Shown: positions 37,428-45,189 of the stretch, piece by piece
How the letters are laid out: the number at the start of each line of letters is the position of its first letter
Position numbering within the stretch: position 1 is the stretch's first letter
Translations under genes and position numbers: made by a program
Source of the DNA: Peribacillus simplex
GTDB taxonomy: Bacteria > Bacillota > Bacilli > Bacillales > DSM-1321
Direction: 5' to 3'
Assembly (NCBI RefSeq): GCF_001578185.1
Contig: NZ_CP011008.1
Coordinates: 3,376,001-3,440,000, forward strand
Length of the DNA stretch: 64,000 nucleotides
Notes under the pieces: model-generated
The model's database searches: none
Told to the model about the DNA's origin: nothing
What the model saw: only the letters and a program-made list of their open reading frames with translations

Positions 37428-37589
37428 ATGAAGGTTTACGTATTGGAAAAAAGCGTTACTTTATCCGGAAAGAGTTGGGAAATCATTCAAAAACTAAAAC
37501 AATTGCAAAATCAATATGTCTATATCAATGATTGGATTGCCGACATACACCATCAGGTGCCACCCACTCCTTTACAACGGATCAAGTGA
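37428..37589 (+). CDS. mciZ: MciZ-like inhibitor of FtsZ
   Basis: A 53-residue protein that begins MKVYVLEKSVTLSGKSWEII and has QYVYINDWIADI. B. subtilis MciZ (40 residues, a mother-cell peptide that caps FtsZ filaments and blocks further division) has the pattern MKVxxxxxxVxLxGKxWEIxxKLK...YVxDWI at the same length, and lies beside nudF and yqkF as here. This copy has about 13 extra C-terminal residues rich in proline (HHQVPPTPLQRIK). SD AGGGAGGG is well spaced. Its 3' end is about 55 bases before yqkF. Identity is from memory of the B. subtilis sequence plus synteny. Confidence 0.8.
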   Translation: MKVYVLEKSVTLSGKSWEIIQKLKQLQNQYVYINDWIADIHHQVPPTPLQRIK

Positions 37590-37645
37590 ATTCTTTGAGT
37601 GGAATGGATTTCTCCTTTACAATGAATGTAAAGGGAGTGGATAAC

Positions 37646-38554
37646 ATGAAAAAACGCAAACTAGGGAATTCAGAAATGCTAGTATCTGAAATCGGGCTCG
37701 GATGCATGTCATTGGGGACTGTTGAAAATCAGGCATCCGAAATCATACATGCCGCTTTAGATGAAGGAATCAATTATTTTGATACTGCTGACTTATATGA
37801 TTTCGGTATGAATGAAGAAATCGTCGGAAAGAATTTAAAATCGGTCCGCGATAAGGTATACATAGCCACCAAGGTTGGGAACCGTTGGAATGAAAATAAG
37901 GATGCCTGGAGCTGGGATCCATCTGGCGCTTATATTAAAACGGCAGTAAAAGATAGCTTAAAACGATTGGGCACTGATTATATCGACCTTTATCAGTTAC
38001 ATGGAGGCACCACTTCAGACAATATCGAAGAAACGGCAGAAGCATTTGAAGAGCTAAAAAAAGAAGGATATATCCGATATTATGGAATCTCCTCAATTCG
38101 TCCGAATGTAATCAAGGAATTCACTGAAAAGTCTGAGCTTGATTCCGTTATGATGCAGTATAATCTACTCGATCGCCGCCCAGAAGAGTGGATATCCCTT
38201 TTGGCCAACTATCAGATAAGCATCATCGCCCGCGGGCCGCTTGCTAAAGGGCTGCTTAGTGAGAAAATGCTTAAAAAGGCAAACGAGGATGGATACCTTG
38301 ACTATAGCTATCACGAACTTAAAGATTTGCTTCCGCAAATAAAGGACAAACTTTCTGATAGGAAGCTTAATGAAACGGCGCTTCAATATGTTTTGTCCCA
38401 TCAAAGCGTCGCTACCGTTGTACCAGGCGCAAGCTCGGTACAGCAACTCCGGGAAAACTGCCAGGCCGCTAACAGCTCCTCACTTTCCAAAATCGAGCTT
38501 GATATCCTGAAGCAGTTGACCAAAGCGAACAAATATGAAAGTCACCGGGAATAA
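37646..38554 (+). CDS. yqkF: YqkF, aldo/keto reductase
   Basis: NADPH-dependent reductase, substrate unknown. 302 residues from ATG 37646 (SD AAGGGAGTGG). TIM-barrel AKR with FDTADLYDFGMNEEIVG (catalytic D and Y), K in YIATKVGN, DYIDLYQLHGG (H), and NADPH-binding VVPGASS near the C-terminus. It follows mciZ on the same strand. Confidence 0.9.
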   Translation: MKKRKLGNSEMLVSEIGLGCMSLGTVENQASEIIHAALDEGINYFDTADLYDFGMNEEIVGKNLKSVRDKVYIATKVGNRWNENKDAWSWDPSGAYIKTAVKDSLKRLGTDYIDLYQLHGGTTSDNIEETAEAFEELKKEGYIRYYGISSIRPNVIKEFTEKSELDSVMMQYNLLDRRPEEWISLLANYQISIIARGPLAKGLLSEKMLKKANEDGYLDYSYHELKDLLPQIKDKLSDRKLNETALQYVLSHQSVATVVPGASSVQQLRENCQAANSSSLSKIELDILKQLTKANKYESHRE

Positions 38555-38727
38555 AAAATGATGAACTGAACTGATTGTATCAAAGGACGTTTTGTAGGCT
38601 GCCTTACCTCGTTTAATCAACGGGAGGGGCAGCCTATTTCCGTTCCATCGTTTTATCGTTTACTTGGCCATACTGCTTCTGTACCGTTTTTAAGTTTCCC
38701 ATCATTATTGTTTTTCAACTTTTTTCA

Positions 38728-38765
38728 TTGCCATTCTATAAATGATGTTGTACAATTCAATTGTG
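38728..38765 (+). promoter_or_regulatory. ohr promoter with OhrR operator
   Basis: -35 TTGCCA (38728-38733), 17-base spacer, -10 TACAAT (38751-38756). The inverted repeat TACAATTCAATTGTG (38751-38765) matches the known B. subtilis OhrR operator type (TACAATT-AATTGTA) and covers the -10. Confidence 0.85.
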
Positions 38766-38797
38766 CACAATCAAAGGATTAAATAGGGGGAAAAATG

Positions 38798-39223
38798 ATG
38801 ACAAAAACATTATTTACAACGTCTGTAACAGTTGATGGCGGAAGAGAAGGAACGGCAATTTCTGCTGACGGCAACTTCACGGTTGATATTGCGATGCCTG
38901 GAACACCTAGGGCTAAACAGATGCCTGAAGCATCTAATCCGGAACAGCTTTTTGCAGCTGGATATGCTGCATGTTTTGATAGTGCTTTACAATCAGTTGG
39001 TAAAATTGAACACATTTCTTTCGATTCCAAAGTCACTGCAAGCGTCAGTCTTTTGATGGGTGAGATGCATCAGTACAGCTTGGCTGTAACTTTGGCTGTG
39101 AAGGGATCCGGGATTGATAAAGAGACATTTGAAACCCTTGTTCATAAAGCACATCAAATGTGTCCTTATTCAAAAGCAATCAATGGCAATGTGGACGTCG
39201 CCTTTGAAATAGATGTAGATTAA
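38798..39223 (+). CDS. ohrA: Ohr, organic hydroperoxide reductase
   Basis: OsmC/Ohr peroxidase that removes lipid and other organic peroxides using lipoyl-linked electrons. 141 residues with catalytic Cys in AAGYAACFDSALQ and the second Cys in QMCPYSKAINGN; R in GTPRAKQ is less typical of the loop. ATG 38798 has AGGGGG seven bases upstream; 38795 is possible. It converges on ohrR and its promoter holds an OhrR operator. Confidence 0.93.
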   Translation: MTKTLFTTSVTVDGGREGTAISADGNFTVDIAMPGTPRAKQMPEASNPEQLFAAGYAACFDSALQSVGKIEHISFDSKVTASVSLLMGEMHQYSLAVTLAVKGSGIDKETFETLVHKAHQMCPYSKAINGNVDVAFEIDVD

Positions 39224-39235
39224 AATCCGACAAAA

Positions 39236-39260
39236 AGACGCTTGGGGTTCCCAAGCGTCT
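39236..39260. terminator. bidirectional terminator between ohr and ohrR
   Basis: AAGACGCTTGGG-gtt-CCCAAGCGTCTT with flanking A and T runs. Confidence 0.9.
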
Positions 39261-39265
39261 TTTTG

Positions 39266-39694
39266 CTACAATTCCTGTAATGTTTTCAATAGTTGGAGCA
39301 GCGAAGCTTTCAAATCTTCAACCACCCTCTTATCCTCACCCGATATAGCCGAAATGCGATCGGGAATGAAACAGGCCTCTTCCTGTAAACCAAGTCCCTT
39401 TTCCGTCAACTTAATCATGACAGACCGTTCATCTTCAATGGAACGTTCACGGACAATCAAGCCATTCTGCTCCATTCGTTTCAGCATGGGGGTAAGCGTT
39501 CCTGAGTCGAGGGCAAGCAGCTCCCCTAGCTTTTTTACTGTAAGTGTATCCTGTTCCCATAGTAGAAGAAGAACGAGATATTGAGGATATGTCACTTCGA
39601 GTTTATCAAGCAGAGGTTTATATTTCTTCGTCATTTCCCTTGAACTTGCATAAAGAAGGAAACATAATTGATTTTCCAACATTTTGCTTTTCAT
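39266..39694 (-). CDS. ohrR: OhrR, MarR-family peroxide sensor
   Basis: Repressor of ohr inactivated by oxidation of its reactive N-terminal cysteine. 142 residues; the sensing Cys is in LENQLCFLLYASSREM (about residue 11) with the partner tyrosines in TYPQYLVLLLLWEQ, and the wing LTPMLKRMEQNGLIVRERSIEDERS. Close to the one-Cys B. subtilis OhrR, although a second Cys occurs in EEACFIPDR (about residue 104), which could allow a disulfide. Start ATG 39694. An inverted repeat CGATATG-aatg-CATATCG lies 28 bases upstream. Confidence 0.92.
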   Translation of the reverse strand: MKSKMLENQLCFLLYASSREMTKKYKPLLDKLEVTYPQYLVLLLLWEQDTLTVKKLGELLALDSGTLTPMLKRMEQNGLIVRERSIEDERSVMIKLTEKGLGLQEEACFIPDRISAISGEDKRVVEDLKASLLQLLKTLQEL

Positions 39695-39721
39695 CACATC
39701 ACCAGCTAGTAGTAGTCCATC

Positions 39722-39739
39722 CGATATGAATGCATATCG
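39722..39739. repeat. inverted repeat upstream of ohrR
   Basis: CGATATG-AATG-CATATCG, centred about 36 bases before the ohrR ATG. It is not the OhrR box; it may be an operator or a transcript hairpin. Confidence 0.45.
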
Positions 39740-39857
39740 AACTTACCTTAAATATAATCGTTATGCTTTATAAAATAAAGGAATATCAGTAAGGGGTGTT
39801 CCCATTCCTTTTAGAATGGTTCTTCCTGTGGATGGGCTACACTGCCCCTTTTTTTCT

Positions 39858-40118
39858 TTATTTATAGTTCTTCCAGTTCATATCGCTTTCACCCAATAGC
39901 TCCTCGAATGATTTGTTCTTCTCCCGCTGCTTTCTTTCTTCGCGTTTTCTTTCTTCCTCCGCTGCCCTTTTCTCCTGTTCAGCCTCATTCAGTTCCTTTT
40001 GCTTTTGACGAAGCTGGGACATGATATCTTGATTGATCATATCACCAAGTTTCAATGATGATGAATCTTTATCTTGGTTTTTGCTTTGATTTTGATTTCG
40101 CGGCTGTTTCTTTTTCAT
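39858..40118 (-). CDS. yqkE: YqkE, DUF3886 protein
   Basis: 86-residue highly charged protein. A long E/K/R-rich coiled-coil stretch (QKELNEAEQEKRAAEEERKR...) lies between a lysine/glutamine-rich head and a C-terminal FEELLGESDMNWKNYK motif. No enzyme motif. AGGAGG precedes the ATG. In B. subtilis yqkE lies between yqkF and yqkD. Confidence 0.85.
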   Translation of the reverse strand: MKKKQPRNQNQSKNQDKDSSSLKLGDMINQDIMSQLRQKQKELNEAEQEKRAAEEERKREERKQREKNKSFEELLGESDMNWKNYK

Positions 40119-40250
40119 CCTTAAAACCTCCTGGCCATTTATTTGAAATTATTATATCACGACTGCCGTTTTCCTCGTTATGGTTTTCAAACAGTGTTTT
40201 CCCATTTCCCTCATGGTAAAATAAAGAAAATCAACCGAGGAGGACCCTTC

Positions 40251-41150
40251 ATGAAAAAATGGTGGTTTGCAATAGCTGGAATCCTAACCTATATCATCGG
40301 CGTCGGCATTTATTTTTCCAATCGGATCATGTACATGAAAAAGAAGGAAACCGATTATATCCAGAATCGTGAAATCATGGCTAAACGCCTGATCAGGGAG
40401 GATTTTGATAATCTGCCTAAAACGGAAATTTGGGTACCTTCACCATCCGGATATTCCTTGAAATGCTTGTTCATCGAACCGCATGACACCAATAAATGGG
40501 TGGTCATTTCTCATGGTGTGACGGAAAACAAAGTCAATTCGATTAAGTACATGAATATTTTTCTTAAGCGCGGCTTCAACGCCATCATTTATGACCACCG
40601 GCGGCACGGGGATTCTGGTGGCAAGACGAGCAGTTATGGACATTATGAAAAATTCGACCTGAAGGCCGTAATCGATGAATTGAAAAGACGTAAAGGTTCC
40701 GATCTTCATATTGGCATTCATGGAGAATCCATGGGGGCCGTAACCCTGCTTTTATATGCCGGAATGCTTGAAGATGGTGCTGATTTTTACATTGCCGACT
40801 GTCCATTTTCAAATTTCGAGGATCAGATCAAACACCAGCTTAAGCTTGAAATCCCATTTCCCTCTTGGACCGTGTTTCCGCTTGGGCGTACGTTCATCAA
40901 ACTCCGTGATGGATATTGGACAAATGAAGTGTCCCCCATCGATTATATGAAAAACATCCGAAACCCTGTGCTCTTCATCCATAGTGAAAACGACAGCTTC
41001 ATTCCCGCTTCCATGACAGCGGAATTATATGCAGCAAAAGAGGGCCCAAAGCAGCTGTACATCGCTAAAAAAGGGGCCCACGCTCAATCTTATAATGAAA
41101 ATCCAAAAGAATATGAAGATCAAATCGATCAGTTTCTCAAACTTGTCTGA
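40251..41150 (+). CDS. yqkD: YqkD, membrane-anchored alpha/beta hydrolase
   Basis: 299 residues from ATG 40251 (GAGGAGG upstream). One N-terminal membrane anchor (about 3-22) and an alpha/beta-hydrolase fold: oxyanion region VISHGVTENK, nucleophile Ser in GIHGESMGAV, Asp near FIHSENDSFIP and His in KKGAHAQSY. Substrate unknown; esterase or peptidase-like (bem46 type). Divergent from yqkE. Confidence 0.9.
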   Translation: MKKWWFAIAGILTYIIGVGIYFSNRIMYMKKKETDYIQNREIMAKRLIREDFDNLPKTEIWVPSPSGYSLKCLFIEPHDTNKWVVISHGVTENKVNSIKYMNIFLKRGFNAIIYDHRRHGDSGGKTSSYGHYEKFDLKAVIDELKRRKGSDLHIGIHGESMGAVTLLLYAGMLEDGADFYIADCPFSNFEDQIKHQLKLEIPFPSWTVFPLGRTFIKLRDGYWTNEVSPIDYMKNIRNPVLFIHSENDSFIPASMTAELYAAKEGPKQLYIAKKGAHAQSYNENPKEYEDQIDQFLKLV

Positions 41151-41152
41151 AC

Positions 41153-41187
41153 AGAAAAAGAGAGGGTATCCACGATTCCCTCTTTTC
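41153..41187. terminator. bidirectional terminator between yqkD and yqkB
   Basis: Purine-rich arm AAAAAGAGAGGG pairs with CCCTCTTTTCT around a 10-base loop; T and A runs flank it. Confidence 0.75.
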
Positions 41188-41190
41188 TAG

Positions 41191-41514
41191 TTAGATTTTA
41201 TTAAAATAGCTCATCCTCGGATTTAAGATTTGATTCGGACTTTTTAATTGAAAGCTGTTCGCTTCCGGAACAAAGTCTATTTTCATGACTTCATCCAGAA
41301 AAATCATTTTTGATTTCTCAACATATAGGGGAATTCCGTTCGTTTCCGCTTTTTCGGTACCTTCTTCAGGTTCGTTGACCAGCCATAGCGCGGTCACACC
41401 ACTTACCACACAGCCACAGCCATCAGTATCATATTTCAACTGTAAATATCCTTCTTTTCCCTGAACCTTATTGGCTATTTTCTCAGCGGCTCTTTCCGTC
41501 CATTCAATATACAT
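41191..41514 (-). CDS. yqkB: YqkB, HesB/IscA-like protein
   Basis: 107-residue protein of the iron-sulfur biosynthesis fold. It has DTDGCGCVVSG in the core rather than the three spaced cysteines of true A-type carriers, so cluster transfer is not certain. Start at ATG 41514 (GGGAGG eight bases upstream); the long upstream extension is not coding. Confidence 0.85.
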   Translation of the reverse strand: MYIEWTERAAEKIANKVQGKEGYLQLKYDTDGCGCVVSGVTALWLVNEPEEGTEKAETNGIPLYVEKSKMIFLDEVMKIDFVPEANSFQLKSPNQILNPRMSYFNKI

Positions 41515-41687
41515 GATCCATGCCTCCCGATATCTTTGCATTCCCCTATTATAAACGATAAAAATGTTTCTGTTAATGATACTGCCTTCCTTCTGCAAGA
41601 TCGCCCAGATTATCTTTTGCCCCGATGATCCCCTTTCACCAAGAGGAAAATACATTAAAAAGAACCGATATCGTTTCGAATATGAAA

Positions 41688-41709
41688 GGCTGTCCCTCGA
41701 GAACAGCCC
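41688..41709. terminator. short hairpin after yqjX
   Basis: GGCTGT-loop-ACAGCC just after the yqjX stop, part of the palindrome GGCTGTCCCTCGAGAACAGCC. Weak T run. Confidence 0.45.
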
Positions 41710-41718
41710 TTCCGCTCA

Positions 41719-42051
41719 TCATTCCATTATCCTTACATCCGCTATATCGGAAAGCTTGATATAGTGAGTCTGCTGAAAGCGATCGACGATATGAAGTTTT
41801 TGGGTGAGCTCATTATAATAATGGATCCTGCCGATTAACAGCTGATACCGGTTTCCTTCATAATGAGCGATCGTGACATCCTTTCTTTCCTCCATCGCTT
41901 CCCCCATTACCACATTCATTTCTTCCAGTTGCTGCTCATCAAGGATGCGCTTCGTTTCATGGCCATCCTCCACCACCCAATCCCGGAGCATCTTCACATG
42001 CTCCGGCAACATCATCGATGTCCATTTGATACGGCCGCGATCACGAATCAT
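41719..42051 (-). CDS. yqjX: YolD-like protein (YqjX)
   Basis: 110-residue YolD-family protein, which accompanies UvrX-type Y polymerases and is thought to help UV-induced repair or mutagenesis. Core motif RGRIKWTSMMLPEHVKMLRDW; start ATG 42051 with AGGGAGGG. It follows uvrX (yqjW) by 26 bases and shares its LexA-controlled promoter. Confidence 0.85.
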   Translation of the reverse strand: MIRDRGRIKWTSMMLPEHVKMLRDWVVEDGHETKRILDEQQLEEMNVVMGEAMEERKDVTIAHYEGNRYQLLIGRIHYYNELTQKLHIVDRFQQTHYIKLSDIADVRIME

Positions 42052-42077
42052 TCTTTTCCCTCCCTTCAAGGTCGACC

Positions 42078-43337
42078 TTACGCCTTATGCCCACCAAGCA
42101 GCCTGCTTCGGTAAACGGCTGTACCCGCTTCCGTATACGAAACTGCACGCAATAACGATTTGGGTCCATATTTATGGCGGATTCGATCAACCGTGTAACT
42201 CAATTCCCGCTTTTTCCAGCGCGAAGCATCAAATAAAGTCAGCTGCATTTCGTTATCATCCACAATATTCGAGAGTGTGACCGCTATGCTCCGAACCGTT
42301 TTTTGCTTATAGTTTTCATGAAAAAGCTCCAGGCAAACTTTATATAACTCCATCGTAATGTTAGTCGGTTCACTAATCGAACGCGAACGATGGAAACCTC
42401 CGCCAAACTCATCCTTGCTGTAACCAATGCTTAAGCTGACCGTCCTTCCTGCCTTGCGGTGGGTACGTGCCCTTCTTCCAACCTCTTCGCAAATTTCCAG
42501 CATGACCTGCTTGACCTCATGCTCCTCCTTATAATCCCTTAGCAGGATTTGACTTTTGCCAAAGCTGACTTGCCCTTCGATGATTGTTGCCCCCATATCC
42601 GATAAATCGATTCCCCACGCATGGTGGTAAAGCTGATTGCCCATAATTCCGAACTTCGCTTCAAGTAATTCAAGATCATAATTGGCAAGCTGCCCGACCG
42701 TGAATATGCCCATTCCATGAAGGGTTTTTTCTACGCGCCTGCCGATTCCCCACATTTCACGAAGCGGGGCAATCGGCCAAAGTTTGTTCGGCACATCCTC
42801 ATACTTCCATTCCGCAATCCCTTTATGCTTGGCTTCCAAATCAAGGCAAAGTTTTGCCATAAGCATGTTCGGACCAATTCCAATGGCACAGGGGAGCTGT
42901 AATTCCCGTTCGATTTCATCTTTTATCTTTTCAGCTATCATCTGGGCATCTCCCCATAAAGAAGCGGCACCATCGACTTTCACAAAACTTTCGTCCACAC
43001 TATACACGTGAATCGCTTCTTTGGGCACATAACGGTTGAACAAGCGGGTGATTTCCGTCGAGACCCTTAAATAGGTCGCCATTTTGGGTTCAACGACGAC
43101 AATCCTTGGATCATTCGGAATCTCAAACCTCCGCGAACCTGTCTTGATGCCAAATTCCTTCTTCATCTTTGGGGAAGCCGCAAGCACAACGCTCCCCGTC
43201 CTCTTCAAATCACCAACCACCGCCAGATAACAATCGAGTGGGTCCAGACCAAGCATGACCGCTGAACAGCTTGCATAAAAACTTTTCATATCGATACACA
43301 TAATTGATTGTTTCGGCATTGTCCCATAATCCATCAT
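42078..43337 (-). CDS. yqjW: UvrX/YqjW (PolY2-type), Y-family DNA polymerase
   Basis: Error-prone translesion polymerase of the UmuC branch. 419 residues: IMCIDMKSFYASCSAV with catalytic Asp, YSVDESFV (second and third acidic residues), helix-hairpin-helix ELWGIG-like PLREMWGIGRRVEKTL, and little finger. Two LexA boxes lie directly upstream, so it is an SOS gene. Start ATG 43337 or 43334. Pairs with yqjX. Confidence 0.92.
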   Translation of the reverse strand: MMDYGTMPKQSIMCIDMKSFYASCSAVMLGLDPLDCYLAVVGDLKRTGSVVLAASPKMKKEFGIKTGSRRFEIPNDPRIVVVEPKMATYLRVSTEITRLFNRYVPKEAIHVYSVDESFVKVDGAASLWGDAQMIAEKIKDEIERELQLPCAIGIGPNMLMAKLCLDLEAKHKGIAEWKYEDVPNKLWPIAPLREMWGIGRRVEKTLHGMGIFTVGQLANYDLELLEAKFGIMGNQLYHHAWGIDLSDMGATIIEGQVSFGKSQILLRDYKEEHEVKQVMLEICEEVGRRARTHRKAGRTVSLSIGYSKDEFGGGFHRSRSISEPTNITMELYKVCLELFHENYKQKTVRSIAVTLSNIVDDNEMQLTLFDASRWKKRELSYTVDRIRHKYGPKSLLRAVSYTEAGTAVYRSRLLGGHKA

Positions 43338-43353
43338 TTCTTCACCCTAACAA

Positions 43354-43366
43354 GAATATACGTTCG
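43354..43366 (-). promoter_or_regulatory. LexA box 1 of uvrX-yqjX
   Basis: CGAACGTATATTC (minus strand) differs by one base from CGAACNNNNGTTC, 17 bases before the ATG. Confidence 0.75.
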
Positions 43367-43391
43367 CTTTTATTATATTCATAACTTTAAC

Positions 43392-43404
43392 CGAATATAC
43401 GTTC
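43392..43404 (-). promoter_or_regulatory. LexA box 2 of uvrX-yqjX
   Basis: The same 12 bases GAATATACGTTC occur again 39 bases further upstream; a TATAAT (complement of 43371-43377 region) lies between the two boxes. Confidence 0.7.
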
Positions 43405-43751
43405 TTGTTCAATGGAAGTTTTCATACAATTTTCTACTTTTTAATGCAATTTCCTTTAAAAATATAATGAACCCTAAAAACGGATTAAATACCAATTTTA
43501 AACTTATTATCCATATAGTTTTTTTAAAAACAGATCAATTAGAAGCTTGAATAATCTAGAATGAGTCAAAAGGCTTAATTTTCTAAATTCCCCTCACTGC
43601 TTTCAACAGTCTTTCGTCCATTTAATTTCAGTCTTATTACTCATTTTTTGTAATGAAACTGTAACCAAAATTATGTCTAATTGTCATAATGGTATTGTAG
43701 GATAATATTGTTAAGAATAAAAGAGAGATAGATAGAGAGGAAATGAACATT
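43405..43751. other. intergenic region between divergent uvrX and the NlpC gene
   Basis: About 350 AT-rich bases. It must hold the NlpC promoter (a GATAAT-like -10 near 43700); no gene or RNA motif was recognised. Confidence 0.45.
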
Positions 43752-44411
43752 ATGAAGAAATGGATCGCTTCAGCTGCTGTTGCATCTGCCATGATGCTAA
43801 CCCCACTGCAAGCCTTTGCAAATATTGGAGATCAAACCCTCAGACCCGGAATGACACATAGCGATGTCAAACAACTACAACAACTTTTAAAAACCAAAGG
43901 TTATTTCACATATTCAGGTTCACTGACTACATATTACGGCACGTATTCCACATCTGCAGTAAAAAAATTCCAAAAAGCTAAAGGATTAACTGCCGACGGA
44001 ATTGCTGGCCGAGGCACATTTAATGCGCTTGGTGTTTATAATGTCAATAATACAAGCCTAATCAGCTATGCAAAAACCTTAATCGGCAAACCCTACAAAT
44101 GGGGCGGGACAACACCAACTGGATTCGACTGTTCAGGCTACATTTATTATGTATTCCAGAAATCACAAGGAATTACCTTACCACGTACAACATCATTGCT
44201 CTATTCAAATACAGGGTTAAAAGTATCTTCACCATCTAAAGGTGATCTTGTATTCTTTGATACTTCTTCTGGAAGAACAGGAGTATCACATGTTGGGATC
44301 TATATCGGAAATGGTCAATTCATTAGTGCTACATCTTCAAAAGGAATAGCCATCGCGGATATGGATAATTCTTATTGGAAACCAAAATATTTAGGTGCGA
44401 AAACTTTATAA
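43752..44411 (+). CDS. secreted NlpC/P60 peptidoglycan hydrolase
   Basis: Extracellular cell-wall endopeptidase. 219 residues from ATG 43752 (SD AGAGAGG 11 bases away): signal peptide ending LQAFA (about residue 23), a PG_binding_1 domain (LRPGMTHSDVKQLQQLL...GIAGRGTFNALG, about 28-95), and an NlpC/P60 domain with Cys in TGFDCSGYIYYVFQ and His in VSHVGIYIGNGQ. No LysM. Similar layout to YkfC/LytF catalytic parts but with its own binding domain. Likely cleaves gamma-D-Glu-mDAP bonds. Confidence 0.9.
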   Translation: MKKWIASAAVASAMMLTPLQAFANIGDQTLRPGMTHSDVKQLQQLLKTKGYFTYSGSLTTYYGTYSTSAVKKFQKAKGLTADGIAGRGTFNALGVYNVNNTSLISYAKTLIGKPYKWGGTTPTGFDCSGYIYYVFQKSQGITLPRTTSLLYSNTGLKVSSPSKGDLVFFDTSSGRTGVSHVGIYIGNGQFISATSSKGIAIADMDNSYWKPKYLGAKTL

Positions 44412-44457
44412 AATCCATGACGTGAGCTCATTCTTGTGAGCGGATTCCCATAAAATA

Positions 44458-44492
44458 ACCGGACAGAATTCATAAATGATTCAGTCCGGTTT
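44458..44492. terminator. bidirectional terminator
   Basis: AACCGGAC-loop-GTCCGGTT with a T run on the plus strand, between the NlpC gene and the DUF3221-like gene. Confidence 0.85.
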
Positions 44493-44504
44493 TATTCATT
44501 TCTT

Positions 44505-45034
44505 TTATTTTATATATAGTATTTCATCCGTTAAATCCTCAACCGTCACCATGAATGAAGAATCTAAGTTGGAACGATTCATCATTTCGATATTATATAC
44601 ATGTTCTGAGGGCAAATGGCTGACCTCGAGAATCATGAATCGCTGACTTTCCGCTTTGCTGACATGATCGAGGGCAGCAGTGACCGCCCTTTGTTCGGCT
44701 AAGCTTTTTGCATCCGTCAAAACAAGAATCAATTCCGCTTCCGCTTTCCCAGGAAATGTTTTCTTGACCCCGCCCCGGTGCCATGGTTTCACTTTCATCC
44801 CGATTTCCAGGTCAGCATAATCGAGATCACTCCCATGTTGATCTTGAATATATGTATCATTGGTCACCTTGTAGTACGTCCCTTTAACCAAAATCCTTTT
44901 ATCGTCAAGATCCGTAATGAAACCTGTTTCCCCCTTATCAATGGCCTCATGCATATTCCTATCAGAAAATTGACAGCTAGCCAGAATAAAGGCAACAATT
45001 ATATATATATATAAAGGTTTACGATCATCTTCAT
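44505..45034 (-). pseudogene. DUF3221-like lipoprotein gene, frameshifted at a TA repeat
   Basis: The body (ATG 44954 to 44505, 149 residues) reads GETGFITDLDDKRILVKGTYY..., resembling YobA/DUF3221 proteins, which are usually exported lipoproteins. Upstream in the same frame is a lipobox (VAFILASC, Cys codon near 44976), but no start. The only good start, ATG 45034 with AGGAGG eight bases away, is in another frame and stops at 44999 inside a (TA)7 tract at 45000-45013. Removing one TA unit joins the two frames and gives the full signal MKMIVNLYIYIIVAFILASC. As written the lipoprotein is off; an internal start at 44954 would make an unexported form. Either a sequencing error, a broken gene or a phase switch. 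Confidence 0.75.
45000..45013. repeat. (TA)7 dinucleotide repeat within the signal-peptide codons
   Basis: Seven TA units. Six or nine units would put the strong start at 45034 in frame with the lipoprotein body; seven does not. Confidence 0.9.
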
Positions 45035-45105
45035 GAAAATCCCTCCTAAAAAATAGACGGTTTCCCCAATGAAACGGTTACCAATTTATTCAATTTTTTT
45101 CAAAC

Positions 45106-45137
45106 AAAGGGGGAATGTCATTGGACATTCCCCTTTT
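45106..45137 (-). terminator. terminator after yqjQ
   Basis: AAGGGGGAATGTC-attg-GACATTCCCCTT with a minus-strand T run; about 50 bases after the yqjQ stop. Confidence 0.85.
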
Positions 45138-45189
45138 GTTTTATCTATTGCTGACCTTATTCGCCTTGTAGCGCTATAGAAAGTCTGGC

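Noticed and set aside
40143..40250. Upstream extension of YqkD
   Set aside because: Overlaps yqkE promoter region; ATG 40251 has GAGGAGG and gives the normal anchor helix.
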